A DNA stretch of 64,000 bases from Neurospora crassa OR74A (Eukaryota > Ascomycota > Sordariomycetes > Sordariales > Sordariaceae), in assembly GCF_000182925.2 (NCBI RefSeq), contig NC_026503.1, positions 4,526,001-4,590,000 on the forward strand. Direction: 5' to 3'. Both the position numbers and the translations under genes were made by a program. Positions 32,590 through 44,995 of this stretch are shown here, piece by piece. Numbering within the stretch: position 1 is the stretch's first letter; every line of letters starts with the position of its first letter. The notes beneath the pieces are model-generated. The model had not been told where the DNA came from. It was given only the letters and a program-made list of their open reading frames with translations, and made no database searches.

Positions 32590-34146
32590 AGATTCCCACT
32601 GTGCCGTTCGGGCCTCGGTGTGTCCTGCCCTTGAAGAGGAGGGATAGTAAATTTGACACGGAGTATTGTCATCGGGATTATAAACAAGAAGTGACAGCGG
32701 AAAGACACAGTTGCGGTACTAACAGCTGTATTCCACGGAACTGTTGGACATGAAGATAGGACACCATCATTAACCCCCCCGGCTACCAACCCGACACGCA
32801 CAGCCACAATACTCTGACTCACTCTCTTTCAGAAGCAGGCCAATCTATGTTACATACAATGAATGCTCCTTTTTCTTTTCTTTGTCTCCATTTTGTGGTT
32901 CATCAAGGAAATAGAAGTGGTGGTTGAAAAGATGATTGAATGGTGGTGTTGCAAGCCAGGTCTGATGATGAGCGTGGTGTGAAAAATGAATGAGATAGAC
33001 GGCTAACAGCCCTCGCGTACACATTACCCAGAACGTTGTTAGTGTGGTATCTATCTAAGCGGCGCCCAGCCTATCCGGGTTGCTCGTCGGATAGACCGTG
33101 TAACGTCCTGCACAAACAAATATGACTGGTAGACTAAAGGACAAGATACTTATTGGACATTCCACTTCCATTTTTGGAAAGAAATATCACCTAAAATCCG
33201 GTTGGCCGATGAATTGGGTAACTAGCCAAGGTACAGACAGACTCGTCTCGCGTTTTGTACTGTAAAGGTAGGTAGGTAAAAAAAAAAAAAGTATCTTGAT
33301 GCTTAGAGGTAGGTGTAGCTCATAACTGCTGCATCACCTGTACAATCTCATAGGGACGACACATCGATCGATCTTGTAAAGACGTATTGTATGTATGTAT
33401 GTATGTACGTAGCTGTAGACATGTCCATCACAGACCATTTCTCAAGTATTTTAACAATTGTATAGTTATCATACGTCCTTCCCCCTCCCTTCGACCTTGT
33501 CCGAAGCAAAAAAAATAATTGTTTGCTGTCCAGCGCCTTGGTATGTCCCGCTTTGGGGGAGAGAGAGGGTTTTTAGTGTGTATGATTTGACACGGGAGTT
33601 TTAACATCCAAGTTATAGAAGACAACAGACACGAAACGTTACGGCACTAACGCACTTCCATGCGAGATACGGGTTCATAGGATAGTACACTATTGTTGCA
33701 TCCAGCGAAAAACCCAAGGAACACTATAACACACACACTCTCTCTCTCTCTCCTGCACTATCGGGTGGATCTATAACATAAGGTACCTCTATTTACTAGC
33801 AAGTTTACCTAATCTCCTACTTCTTATCTTATGTGGTCCGTTGAGAACATGACTGAAGGGAAATAGCACACTCTGTTGCAACGCAGTATGGATACCTACC
33901 TAGGTAGGTGTGAAACGTAGATGAAATAGATCACTAACAACCCCCCATATGGCTTCCCCTCAGTGCGCAGTTAGTACAGTATCTAAACCGACCTTCCATC
34001 CGTTCCATCCTTCCACTTTCACTTGCAAGACGTCCGTCCATTTTTGCCGACCGCAAATGCACGGCATCATGAATAAACGCAGAACATTCCGCTGGCACTT
34101 TCTTTTACATTAGTTAATTTTACTTAATGTGTCAGTCAGTTGGAAT
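32096..34146. other. Intergenic desert, left part, with homopolymers and microsatellites
   Basis: No gene is supported. It contains an A35 run at about 32553-32587, a GTAT repeat near 33390-33408, a CA/CT microsatellite at 33731-33754, and several TACCTAGGTA-type motifs (33260, 33306, 33893, 33782). Confidence 0.55.
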
Positions 34147-34150
34147 CTAG

Positions 34151-34268
34151 GGCCGTGTTCGTTGTGGCAGTAGTGCAGTAAAGGGATCACTTCTAACCCT
34201 AACCCAAAGCTTTTCTGCTACCAAAGAAATGCTTCCGTTACTGTACTACTGCCGCAACGAACACGGCC
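34151..34268. mobile_element. 118 bp MITE with ~34 bp inverted repeats and TAG target duplication
   Basis: The left arm ggccgtgttcgttgtggcag..gtagtgcagtaa and the right arm ttactgtactactgccgcaacgaacacggcc are inverted copies with three mismatches. A 3-bp TAG flanks both sides (34148-34150 and 34269-34271). It has no coding capacity. Size, inverted ends and 3-bp duplication fit a PIF/Harbinger-type MITE. Two telomere-like units (ctaaccctaaccc, 34193-34205) sit in its loop. Confidence 0.8.
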
Positions 34269-34705
34269 TAGATGGTCGGCGGCAGCTTGAATGGTTACCG
34301 GGGGGGACCTGGGTAGGTAACAGATGGAAAAACAGAACAGCCCGTAAAAGAGAAAGATTTAAATAAATAGGTAAATAGCCCATGACGGTCAGCACCGTTC
34401 AAACTCCTGCAAACAATTTTTTTTTACTACTATTGACGACTGTTTCACACCCTTACCATAGCTCCTGGACACCTCCGGGATACCAGGTACCTACGGGTAC
34501 CAAAAGGGAAAGGAAGGAAAGCAGACAACTTTGTATCGATGTTATCTTCCAGATTCTAGCTCTCATTCCTTGACGATGATGACCTTCATACCTACCTAGA
34601 GGTACCAAAATATTCGCCGAGCCAAATTTACAAGTGAACTTGACTACCCACACGCGTTTGTCCGCCATCCGAGCAATCTTTCTTTTTTGAATTCCTCTTT
34701 TTTTT

Positions 34706-34739
34706 TGGGGAGGGGGGGGGGGGGGGGGGGGGGGGGGTG
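34706..34739 (+). repeat. Poly-G tract
   Basis: About thirty consecutive G, preceded by a T/G mix. The run length may be inaccurate for sequencing reasons. Confidence 0.85.
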
Positions 34740-34999
34740 GTTGAGAAGTTTTTATTACATATCTTTGACCAAGCACGCTTATATCTGATAGATTTCTTGA
34801 TCTGTTGTTGGTACTTTACGTGATCTATGTACCAAGTGATTCCCTACTCGAATCCTTTTGCTTCTCCCAGCTGTAACGTTTTCGAGCTGGAGGATGAGGG
34901 TGGGCATTGAGAGTAGGGGCATTAGGAAGTAGGAGTGATGATGGAGTGTTACGCTGGCCTGCTGACTCAAATCCAGGCCGTGATTATTGGGGTGTGTAT

Positions 35000-35028
35000 G
35001 GATGGATGGATGGATGGATGGATGGATT
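35000..35028 (+). repeat. GGAT tetranucleotide microsatellite
   Basis: Six to seven tandem ggat units at the position where an open frame reads WMDGWMDG, which is an artefact. Confidence 0.9.
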
Positions 35029-38000
35029 GCACGGAAAAGCATGTCATAATGTGGTGTGGATGTTATCGGGCAGTGAAGGACGGATGGATCAGGCTAGGTA
35101 GTTTAATTTAGTTTTTTGTATTTGGTGTTTCTTTCTCGTTGCCTGAAAAACTTCTGCCTACCTGCAATATCCTTAGTTCGTGTTCTTTAACCTTGTATTT
35201 TTCTTTATCATGCTGCATTGTCTTTTCTCCGTATGTGTTCTTGGTGGTCTTGGTACCTACCTCAGACTACAGGTGGAGGAATGAAGGATTGAAGGATTGA
35301 AGGGCCTTGCCTATTTACAGATAACTGAGCAGATGGCATCAAAAGCCTCCTGCCCGACTCCCAAGCCACGCTCATGTAAGATTCATGGGATGAGAACCGG
35401 CTCGGCGGCTACGTAGAGATAGGTTAGGCACCCATATGTAGGTAAATATGGTATGAACAGCTTTCCTGCCTGCCTACCTACCCACGAGACCCAAAGATTA
35501 TTCCTCGTTGTAAGTCCGGAATGGGATCAGAACTGGTTACCCACATGGCCATGAAACCCGTCCGGACATCTTCGGCACTTGGAAATCCGGTCCCGACGAA
35601 AATAGACTACCAGGTTGTTATAGGTTGGATCAGATGCATGTAAGTTATTCAGCGTACTGCATGTCAACCGACGCCAACGATATCTGCGTGTGACTGTATC
35701 TACTTCAAGCTGTCTGGGCGGTAATAGTCCCAATTTCAGGACTCCTCGGCCAAGTTCTTGAAGGACAAAGAGGGGGACGTCCTAATCCGAGTGGTGAGAG
35801 CGGGGGTGTAAACAGCTAGAGGTAGGTCGTCGTTGAGAAAAAAAAGAGGCAAGTGCGGGAAGACGAGGAGTTCGATCAGCTTGTCGGTCGGGTGTGAGAT
35901 ACCAGAGAAGTGAGAATACCTACCACCATATGCGGGCGATTTCTGCCCGGATGGGTTGTTCCTTGAGGGTCTGGTTTGACCGGCAGCACGCTTCAAGCTC
36001 ATGGACTGGGATGCGATTAGGGTACTAGACTCGACATGTTCAGGCAACGAGAAGGAACTAGCTTTCGCTTTCTTGACTCGGACTCGAGGCGGTCGGTGGC
36101 TGATGGCTGATAGCTTTTCTTCTTCTTTCTCATGATTCACTTGGAAGTACCCAAGGGCTCTCACACAATGGAGCGACGTCGGTTGTCAGCCTGCGCCTAT
36201 CTTGCGTGGTAAGACCGAGTGAAACGCACCTCGCCCACTCAAGTTGAGATAATTCTGGGCCTCAGCGGCATCGGTCGATCGCTGACCATATTCCGTAGCC
36301 TGAAGACGGGACGCTCCTTCTGGGTAATTTTTAGCGATGACCGGGCACTAATGGTAATAATAGCTTTTCCAGGACTGCCGAGCAAAGAAGACAGGAAGCA
36401 GGACCAGCAGTTTTGGATAGAACTCCCATCTGCGGACACTTTTGGGATCCATCGCTCATCGAATTCTGTACGTGATATGATTTGAGAAGTTGACCCGGTG
36501 TGTCTAACCCGGTCATACCCCTTTGGGTTCTGTCGTCAGAAACGGGGCTACCACTATTCATCCGCTGCAAACCGAATTTCATGACCACCAAGCTCAAGAT
36601 TTAATACTACGCCAACGATTGAGCGATAAACTCATGTTTCATCCCCGTGTGTCTTGCTGTGGAAATTTTATGCGGCCGCGATGTGTGATAAGTCATGTTG
36701 TGGTGGTGTAGCGGGACTTTGAAAAAAGCCGGCCATGTGGTTGAGGCGAGCGGCCAGGCAGCAGAATTAACTGGCCTCTGAGTCGCTGGAGACGGTTGAT
36801 GGGTCTGAGTTGTGGGTGACAGATGCATCCGCTACTGCATCCGACCGTGCTGTATATTGGGCCTCGATGTGGCTCAAGCTGCCGGTGTCGTTCAGTTATG
36901 TGACCTAGATCGCGCTGTGAAAGGGGGGGATGGTGTCTAGTTGATAGACCGCTGATATGGAACACATCGAGGACCAAGTGATGGTTGTATGCCAGGGAGT
37001 TTCCTTGTAGCCGAGCAAGACTAGAGGTACACTATCGATATTCCAGAAAACCAAACGTTCCACGGGGTGACATGTTCCAGGCAGTCCATCTTGTCATTGA
37101 GAATAATTCCAAGGGGGCCTTGTGAAAAGGCGAGTGTGAATCCGGCGGCCTGGAAGAAGCGAAGACGGTTGAAATGTCCGAGGATGGAGCCTGAACAGTC
37201 TGACGCTAGATCTAAGAAATCCGTGATCCATCATCCTCCAGATGACTAGAGGCTAAACAGGGCCATTGAGGCTTAAATCCAGGATGATCAGGTGTGTACT
37301 TCGAAGGCGGCCTAGAAGCCAGAGGAGATGAATTATTCCTCCACAGGGGCCATCGTGGTGAAGAGTCCAGGGAGACCAGGGCATGCCGGGTTCAGGTGGT
37401 GGCGAGAAGGGAGAAACAGCACGCAATATGGAACATGTAAACAGCTACAGTAGCGGGATTTTAGAAGTGATCGGGACTTGGTGTCGAGGTAATCTCCGGT
37501 TGGCTGAAGCCTACACTGGGGAGAGTGGTGAACATGAGGAAAGTCGAGGGAAGAGTCGAGACAAGAGGTCTTCGGCAGTTGGCAGCTGTGATCTTGGCAA
37601 CTGAAAAGGACTGTCAGAGAGTGAAACTGCAGATCAAGACCGCGTCTGACCAATGACAGACCGTGCTCGGACCCCCGCTGTAATTCACATCTCGACAGCA
37701 GGCAGCAGGATTCGGGAACCCCACCGCGGGACCAATGGCCAGACACGCGGTTCGGAAGCCACGAGCGCCCCATGGCACCGACACTCTTTCCCTCAAAGAA
37801 ATGGAGCGGCCGTCTAGACACAACATTATTTCCCAGGAAGGAAAGAAGAAATGAGCCAGGCACCGACATTCTTTGAGAAGGTGCAAAGCCCTGCTGCTGT
37901 TCCGTCGTGATGACTGCAGACTGGAGGGTTCTTTGCTCTCATAGACGGGAAGGTCAGAGAGGAACGGGCGAAGTCTGCGGATCTGCTCACGAATCCGAAA

Positions 38001-38456
38001 AGTTGCGGCTCTTTTCTCACCCACCCACCCATTCCCACCACCTCCCCAGCCACAAATCATGACCTGACCCTTCCCGTCTTCTGTTGTTTTATTTCCACAT
38101 ATCGGGTGCCACACTCACTCCCACATTGACTACTACCACCTTTTGCATATCATTCAGCTGTGTGAGTGCCCGGTCTCGGGTTACAATCGACAAATCGAGC
38201 CGCGTTGTCTTGGCCTCCACTTGTCGCCTCTTGTGTTACGTTACTTCAATTCGATTTGATACATACCTTTTGGATATCTCTTCACTTTTCGATCATCAGC
38301 TTCTTCACTTCTCGATCGGACTATCAAGAACCTCATCGCCATGTACTAGCCCGTAATTTCATTCGAACATAACTCCAGCTTTCCAGCTGCTCACCGACGC
38401 AGCGTCTATCACAGTACTGTCCAGTTCTCAATACAAACCCCATCTAAACCGTAATC

Positions 38457-41400
38457 ATGGCATCCGGTATCCCCATGGGCGGCTTCCAGCTGGGGCCGTC
38501 CCTCAACAGGAGACTCAGCAGGCTCTACAACGACACTAAGAAGTCCTCAGACTTTGTCAAGGAACCCGTCCAACATGCCGAGGCCGACCCCGAGATCAAG
38601 TCTCTCCACCGCAAGCTCAAGATCCAAAAGGACCGTCTTGTCAGCTGGGGGCTGGAATGGTCCGATCCTACTCACTCCGCCGAAGTCTACATCGACTCGT
38701 CCCTGTCCAAGGCCGGCCTCAGCGAAGTCGTTGGAAGTATCATGTCCACCATCAAGGACATCCTAGCGGAGGCCGAGCCACTATGGAACAGCTCCAAGCA
38801 GTTGACCGGCGAGAGCAACGAGCCATATCAACCGCCAAAGCGGGGAGAGAAGATCAGGATGGTGGTCTGGGACAAGAACCGCTTCGAGGACCTTATTCGC
38901 GATTTGACAACGTCCATCGACACCCTCTACGACCTGTCCAGGACTAGATCTTCCTATGCCCAGCACTCATCTGCCGCCCGGGAGAGACTCCAGAGGGCTG
39001 TTTCCTCCCCTACCGAAGACTATCGCCCATTCGAGTCTACCAGGATCCAGACACCACAGCAGATCGACCCTAGCACTCTCATGAACCTACGCGACATGCA
39101 GGCTGTGCCTATGACCGAGGCTGGAAGCCAGGAGCAAGGGACAAGGGAGATTGTCTTTATGGGCAAGCAGGCCTATGCCGAGTTGATGCAACGGATGGGC
39201 GCTCAAATACCCTACGGACCTCTTCTTTTGGAATATGCGCCCTTTGACAGCCTCTACTCCATCACAGGGATAACACCACCGATGGCCAAGTTTGAACGTT
39301 TGTCGTCCGGTCTTCAAGCCGATCCCCAGCGTTCATCCAGTTCTTGGACTGGTCTTCCTCGCCTATTGGCCTATTTTGAGGATATGGAGAACTCAAGGTT
39401 CGGTCTCGTTTACAGATTCCCTCGGACCTTCAATCCGGTGACCTACGAGAACCTTACCCAGAATCCATTGTACTCCATGTGCTCGTTGGGAGATCTGCTT
39501 GCTCGTCCCGACTTTGAACCGAAGCTCGAGGCAAAGTTCCGTCTGGCTGCCAACCTGGCCAACACCGTCTTTGACATGCACGCCAGGGGTATCACTCATG
39601 GCAACCTGCTCATTGACAATATCTCCTTCTGCAATGCAGTCAGCACCGACCCAGAGATCAGCGGAATGAGTCGAGGCGAGGTCGACATCAGACGACCTTT
39701 GGTCTCATCATTTGACTTGTTCTCAGATCCACAATCACAAGACGAACCTGAACCCTTCACGCCTTATAGGCATCCGTTAGACCCAAAGAACAGTACCCAA
39801 AGTCCTCTCTCCATCAATGCGGATTCCAAGACACTAGATCTTTACTCTTTGGCCATGATCCTCATTTCGGTCGGTCTCTGGAATAAGCTGGAGAATATTC
39901 TTTCGGACGTCCAGAATCCGGTGGTTTCGGATGCCATCCTTGACCAGCTCGCTATTCGATGCGGTACGCTTTACATGAAGGCCGTTCAGACCTGCTTGAG
40001 GGCGGTTGACCAGGAGATTGGTGGCCAACATACTGTGGACGAGATTGCTCGCCATGTTGAGTTCAAGGCTAGTCGGTATCTCGAAGCATGCTGCATTTTG
40101 GACGGAGTGAGCAATTTGGAGGAGAGACTTGGAGATGACCTCTCTCCTGCACCGCCAGCTTTGCAGATTCCTTCAGAGCCAGTTGCTTCTGGTTCTGGCT
40201 CATCCAAGGAGACAAAGTCTGAAAAGGCTTCTATCGAAAAGCCAACTCCCAAAGCCCGCAAGAGTGAGGAAGCAGATCCTCCAGTCACCGTGGTGCCAGT
40301 GAACCCTGAACTGGAAGTGCGGGTGAAGATCCAAGGTAAGAAGCTGCGTTTCATCCGATGTCTGTTGACAAGAGCTAACCTCTCGCTGTGAGTACAGCTC
40401 ATCAAGCCAAAGAGTCGTCAGCAAAGGAGAAGGCACGCCTCTACCCACATGTACCCCTACCACCTGATGTTGTCGAACAGTGGAATTCTGTTCTTATGCC
40501 TGAAATCAACTCAGCTCTCAAAACCTTCTACCGAAAGAACCCCGAATCCGTTGAGATCTCCCTCGAATCGATCGGCGAGTCACCACAACGTATCAAGCCG
40601 ACCATTCTGGTCGTCTGCACTTCGGTAAACAAGGTCAGGGCCATTCTGAAGAAGAAGCTGGGCGTTCTGTTCGATGGAACAAGGTCGAATCTCGGGCTTA
40701 AGGTGTGCAAAGGTCAGGTTCTCCGGTCACGGAAACAGGTTATCAACCGCAGCATGGCCAACTCGGACGATACTGGAGATGTCATAGCCGCCAACCCGTC
40801 ATACCAGCCAACGCCGCAGAATGGGGCGAGTATTGGGGCATGGATTGGTGATCGACACTTGCCGCCTGTGAGTTTGGGAGGACTCATCGTGGTGGATGAC
40901 AAACCCTACGGGATGACGGTGCATCACATGTTAGATGACCCAGATTCCGACCAAGCCGCCGATGATAATACGAGGAGTATGGCAGGAGGGGGTCTGAACG
41001 ATTTGGCCGCATGGTATGCTCAACAGTACTCAAACACCGACGAATCCTCCCCCGAAAGCAGCGAAAACGATGACTATGCCTGTGAATTCTCTGACACTGA
41101 TTCCGAAGCCTATTCCGAATCCGCCATAACCAGCGAAGCTTCTGACGATGGCGACTACTATGAAGAAGAGGAGCAGTTCACCGAGCCAGGCGACATCCCC
41201 GGCATTGAGCCCGGCTGCGGCGAAGGCTTCATCATCACGCAGCCGGCTCTAGATGACGTCGCCTCTGACTTCTATCCCTCCGCCGAGGACAAAGACCAAG
41301 ACCACCTCGACACCTTCCGGGTCGGGGAGATGTACGCCTCTAGTGGTATTCGGCGGCGGAAAGAGAACGGGCTCGTACACGAAATCGACTGGGCCCTCTT

Positions 41401-42496
41401 TGAATTCGAAGACGATCGCCAACCCTCCGATAACTCTATTCCCAAAGCTTCCAACAAACACAACCGTCTCTCCAGCATTCCCCCCGACCAAATTCCAACA
41501 ATCCTCCCAACCTCCATCGCCCCCTCTCATACCCTTCCCGGTCTCCAAGTGCAATGCATGGCCCGTACCTCTGGCCTGCAAACAGGCACTATCCTCCCCA
41601 CCCTCACGTCGGTGAAAATTCTCGGCCGAGCATCTCCCAGTCACACTTACCAAATCTCGGGTACTCCTTCACTCGGTCTCGTACCAAATCGTCCCAACCG
41701 TCCCTCCGGATCTGGTGACCAAACAATCAACTCCCGCCGCCAGCCTCTGCCCATGGGTATCCCTGGCGACTCCGGAGCGTGGGTGGTAGAAAGAGACGGG
41801 GGCAGTGTCTGCGGTCACATCCTGGCCTGGAGTAGCAGGAAGAGGGTTGCCTATATTTGTCCCATGGAGGTTTTGGTCAGAGATATCGCTGAGGTTCTGG
41901 AAGCGGAGGAGATCAGGTTGCCCGGCCCCACAGGTGCAGTCATTTATCAGTCTTATGAAGACAGGACCCCGGGAGTGAGCAGACAGGCGAGCAAGTCCAG
42001 TACGCGAACGGTGGGTGGAGGGTATGGAGGTGGAGGTGGGCAGAGCATCAGCAGACAAACGAGCGCGGCAAGCGCACGCACATATATCGGGCAGCAGGAT
42101 TTCGGGTCGGCGGGCCTGGATAGGACTTTTTCCAGAGGGAGTGCCTTTGCTGGTATTGGGCCTCCGGGGTATGATGATTACCCTGTGAGTGAAAATGAAC
42201 CTGGACGGCAGTCAAGCGTTCGACGTTCACAAAAGCAAGTGGAAGAAGAGTATTTGCCTGCTTATAGTGAGCTGAAACAGGCTCAAGTGGTGGCTGCTGC
42301 TGGCCTTTACAGACAGGGAGAGAGGCCAGGAAACAACAACAGCGACAACAACGACGGCAATAATAACAGAAATGATGATGATAACGATGGATATGACGAG
42401 GGAGTAGAGGATTTGGAGCACGATTTCAAGGATCTTGCGGCACTAGAGGGCGCGATGCCATTTGGGGTGGAGAGGTGGGGGACTGGTTTTGCTTAA
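38457..42496 (+). CDS. HeLo-like domain / pseudokinase / trypsin-like protease fusion protein
   Basis: Two exons: 38457-40335 and 40398-42496. The 62-nt intron has donor GTAAGA, branch gctaac and acceptor TACAG. The product is 1325 aa; both exons share one frame across the junction (VKIQ|AHQAKE). Residues about 10-200 resemble HeLo-like membrane-death/prion-inhibition domains ([16 protein letters not shown]). Residues about 220-560 look kinase-like but degenerate: the catalytic HRD is HGN at 381-383, no DFG is clear, and the [15 protein letters not shown] helix is kept. Residues about 775-1125 look like a trypsin-like protease: His802/803 in MTVHHMLDD, Asp957 in IDWALFEF, and Ser1085 in IPGDSGAWV. 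An Asp/Glu/Ser-rich insert (about 840-890) sits inside the protease fold, and a Gly/Ser/Asn/Asp-rich tail ends the protein. By analogy with fungal HeLo proteins, I infer a role in non-self recognition or regulated cell death. Confidence 0.82.
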
Positions 42497-43249
42497 TGTT
42501 GGAAGTTGTGGAAGTTGGATGTACTACTTTTTAGGTACTATTTTCTTGTTTGATACCCTGAACGTTTTTGGTGTAGTACACTAGTTGGAAAGAAGGCGAT
42601 TGATTCTCAGCACAACAGCCAAATTCTTCCTTGCAAACGCTTCGCGAGTGAACAATGCGCGTACCTTCGGCTGCTCGTGTGTGTGTGAAATCTGTTCGTG
42701 AGAGATCCCAATACTTGAAGCGGATTTCACCCAGGCAGCCGCACTGAGATCATGCACTATATACTTTCTATGCATATTGCGTGGAAAACTGTTAAGGTCC
42801 TAGCTTCGGTTCTCAGGCATTCCTAGCTGTAAGACCACCATAACTCGCGCACGTACCGGTCACGCTTCATCCACACGTCTCTTCACATGGTATTCTAAAC
42901 CACCCTCAGAGAAATTGAACCCTCTGCCATTGATATTGATCGGTAGCTATCAAAGGTGACACTTGATTGTGAGGATGGAATAAAGAAGGGCGTTGGTGAA
43001 GTCCAGGGGTAAACTCAGGTACATCTGCCTGGGGCCCCACTCTATGGACCTTGCTGGCACGAGAGGGGACCCGCCTGGACCCCACCATACTGTAGCTACC
43101 TACGGGGAGCCCCGTCGCCGGTTCTTGGTTGACCGCATGTCATCGGGGTCTGCCCAACTTGTACCAAACATCAACATCTTCTAACCTAAGACACCAGTCA
43201 ACCATATCTCGACTGACTGCAGTAGGGACAAGGGGAAACACAAGACAAG
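42497..43249. other. Intergenic region between the HeLo and twinfilin genes
   Basis: Carries the HeLo gene 3' UTR and the twinfilin promoter and leader. Nothing else is supported. Confidence 0.6.
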
Positions 43250-44480
43250 ATGCAGTCTGGAATTTCCGGTAAGTTGTTGCCACCCACTTTCCCCATCGTC
43301 GCGAACCTCCAGCTCCCTCTCCTTTTTGAAAGTTGCGAGAGGGAAGAGAGCTACACCACAACCCAACTCCCAGCAAGTTTGGAGTCAGACCACACTCACT
43401 AACCTACTGTTCATTTCACTCACAGCCTCCAAGGAGCTGGTCTCCCAATTCAATGACCTCCTCGGCTCCCCATCGACCTTTGGCCTCCTCATCAACATCG
43501 CCAACGAACAGCTCCAGCCCATCCAGACCCTCACCTCCTCCCCGGGCTCCTCCTTCGCCTCCAACGTCGACACCCTCCTGACGCCCCACATCAAAGAAAA
43601 AGAAGCTCTCTACATCATCCTGCGCCGCTATGACTCGTCGCCCGCGCTGGTGGCCGTCACCTACGTGCCCGACACGGCTCCCGTGCGGCAAAAGATGCTG
43701 TTCGCCTCGACGCGGCTGACGCTCGTGCGCGAGCTCGGGTCGGAACACTTCCGCGAGACCATTTTCGCGACCAACGCCAAGGAGTTGACGAGCCAGGGCT
43801 TTGAGAAGCACGATGCGCACACGGCGCTGGACGCGCCGCTGACGGAGGAGGAGAAGAGTCTGGGGGAGGTGAAGCGGGCGGAGCAGGAGGCGGGCGCGGG
43901 GACGAGTAAGCGGGAGATTCACCTGGGGACGCACATGGCGATGCCGATGGGGGAGGATGCGTTGGCTGCTCTCAAGGGACTAGCTGAAGAGGGTGGTGGT
44001 GAGGGGTTGGTGATGCTTGTAAGTTCTTCCCCTTCTTCGTTCTCTGCCCGAATGGTAACTAACGATCCGCAACAGAAAGTCAACCCCACAACCGAAACCA
44101 TCGAGCTCGTCCCTTCTTCTTCCTCTTCCAACCCATCGTCCATCGCCGACCTCGTCCAAGCCATCTCCCCCTCCGAGCCGCGCTTTACGTTCTTCCGGTA
44201 CACGCACACGCACAACGGCTCCGAGGAGTCGCCCATCCTCTTCTTCTACACCAACCCTAGCTCTAACGGCGGGCGCGTGGCTATCAAGCAGCGCATGCTG
44301 TACCCGCTGATGAAGCGGGCCGTGCTCGAGGTGGCGAGCAAGGAAGGATTGAATGTCGATAAGAAGTTTGAGGTGGAGGAGCCGAGCGAGATCACGGAAG
44401 ACGGGGTGTTGGGGGAGTTGCATCCCAAGGCGGTGCAGAGTAGGGGGTTCGCTAGGCCGAAGAGGCCTGGTGGTAGGTAA
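43250..44480 (+). CDS. TWF1: Twinfilin, actin monomer-binding protein with two ADF-H domains
   Basis: Three exons: 43250-43268 (only 19 nt), 43426-44018 and 44076-44480. Donors are GTAAGT in both introns; acceptors are TCACAG and CAACAG. The product is 338 aa, a normal twinfilin length. It begins MQSGISASKELVSQFNDLL. Twinfilin sequesters ADP-actin monomers and caps or depolymerises filament barbed ends, working with capping protein at the cortex. The first ADF-homology domain is at about 5-140 (YIILRRYDSSPALVAVTYVP, VRQKMLFASTRLTLV). The second is at about 175-310 (FFRYTHTHNGSEESPILFFY, VAIKQRMLYPLMKRAVLEV). A basic tail (GFARPKRPGGR) fits the known PIP2/capping-protein-binding tail. Intron 2 has no stop and a length divisible by three, so an unspliced frame would also read through. 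Confidence 0.93.
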
Positions 44481-44995
44481 ATGCGGGGAGTTTGGGCGTG
44501 TGAATAGCGAGTTTTGGGACATCTCTCTCCCTTCTGGTCAAGGTGTTGATGGGAGGAAGTACGTATGGTAATTCAGTTACAAACTTGACTGGAATGTCTG
44601 TCTTGATCTCCCTCGCATGTGAAATGGTTGCTGATGATGGGGTGAATCTCTAAAGCATAATGTGTAGGCATGTGCTCGTCGTGATGCTTTGGGACGGACA
44701 GCAGACGGCTGTTGCCGATAAGGGTTAGGGGTATACGTGATAAGATCTGTGGTTATGTACGAAGTAAACACAATGACGTCAGTGACAGAGCGATGCTGTT
44801 CCAGGCCGTTGGGCGTTCCTGATCAGCAAGCACGGCCAGGCACTGTTTTCAGCTGATCTCTGGAGATCTCAAGACATCAGGTGGGCCTCGGCTTTGGACC
44901 TCCCATCTACCTTACCCAAGCTTCAGTTCTTCCGTCCAAATCGATACTTACCTTACCAGTCGAGACAGTATACCACCTGAACAGAACGAAGCATC
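44481..44995. other. Intergenic region
   Basis: 3' flank of twinfilin and 5' flank of the PIP-kinase-like gene. No gene seen. Confidence 0.6.

Larger units (their letters stand above)
34272..38456. other. Intergenic desert, right part, and HeLo gene promoter
   Basis: No supported gene in about 4.2 kb. It contains a G30 run (about 34710-34738), a GGAT repeat (35000-35028) and multiple TACCTACC motifs. Open frames such as 37333-37869 minus have no recognisable product. The last few hundred bases are the leader of the HeLo gene. Confidence 0.5.

Noticed and set aside
34193-34205. Telomere-like ctaaccctaaccc
   Set aside because: Only two units, inside a MITE loop; not a telomere or subtelomere marker by itself.
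37333-37869. 178-residue minus-strand ORF upstream of the HeLo gene
   Set aside because: Begins without convincing context, no recognisable domain, and several overlapping frames of similar length.
38457-40391. Stand-alone 644-residue HeLo/kinase gene
   Set aside because: The stop lies inside a canonical intron; the frame continues in the downstream exon.
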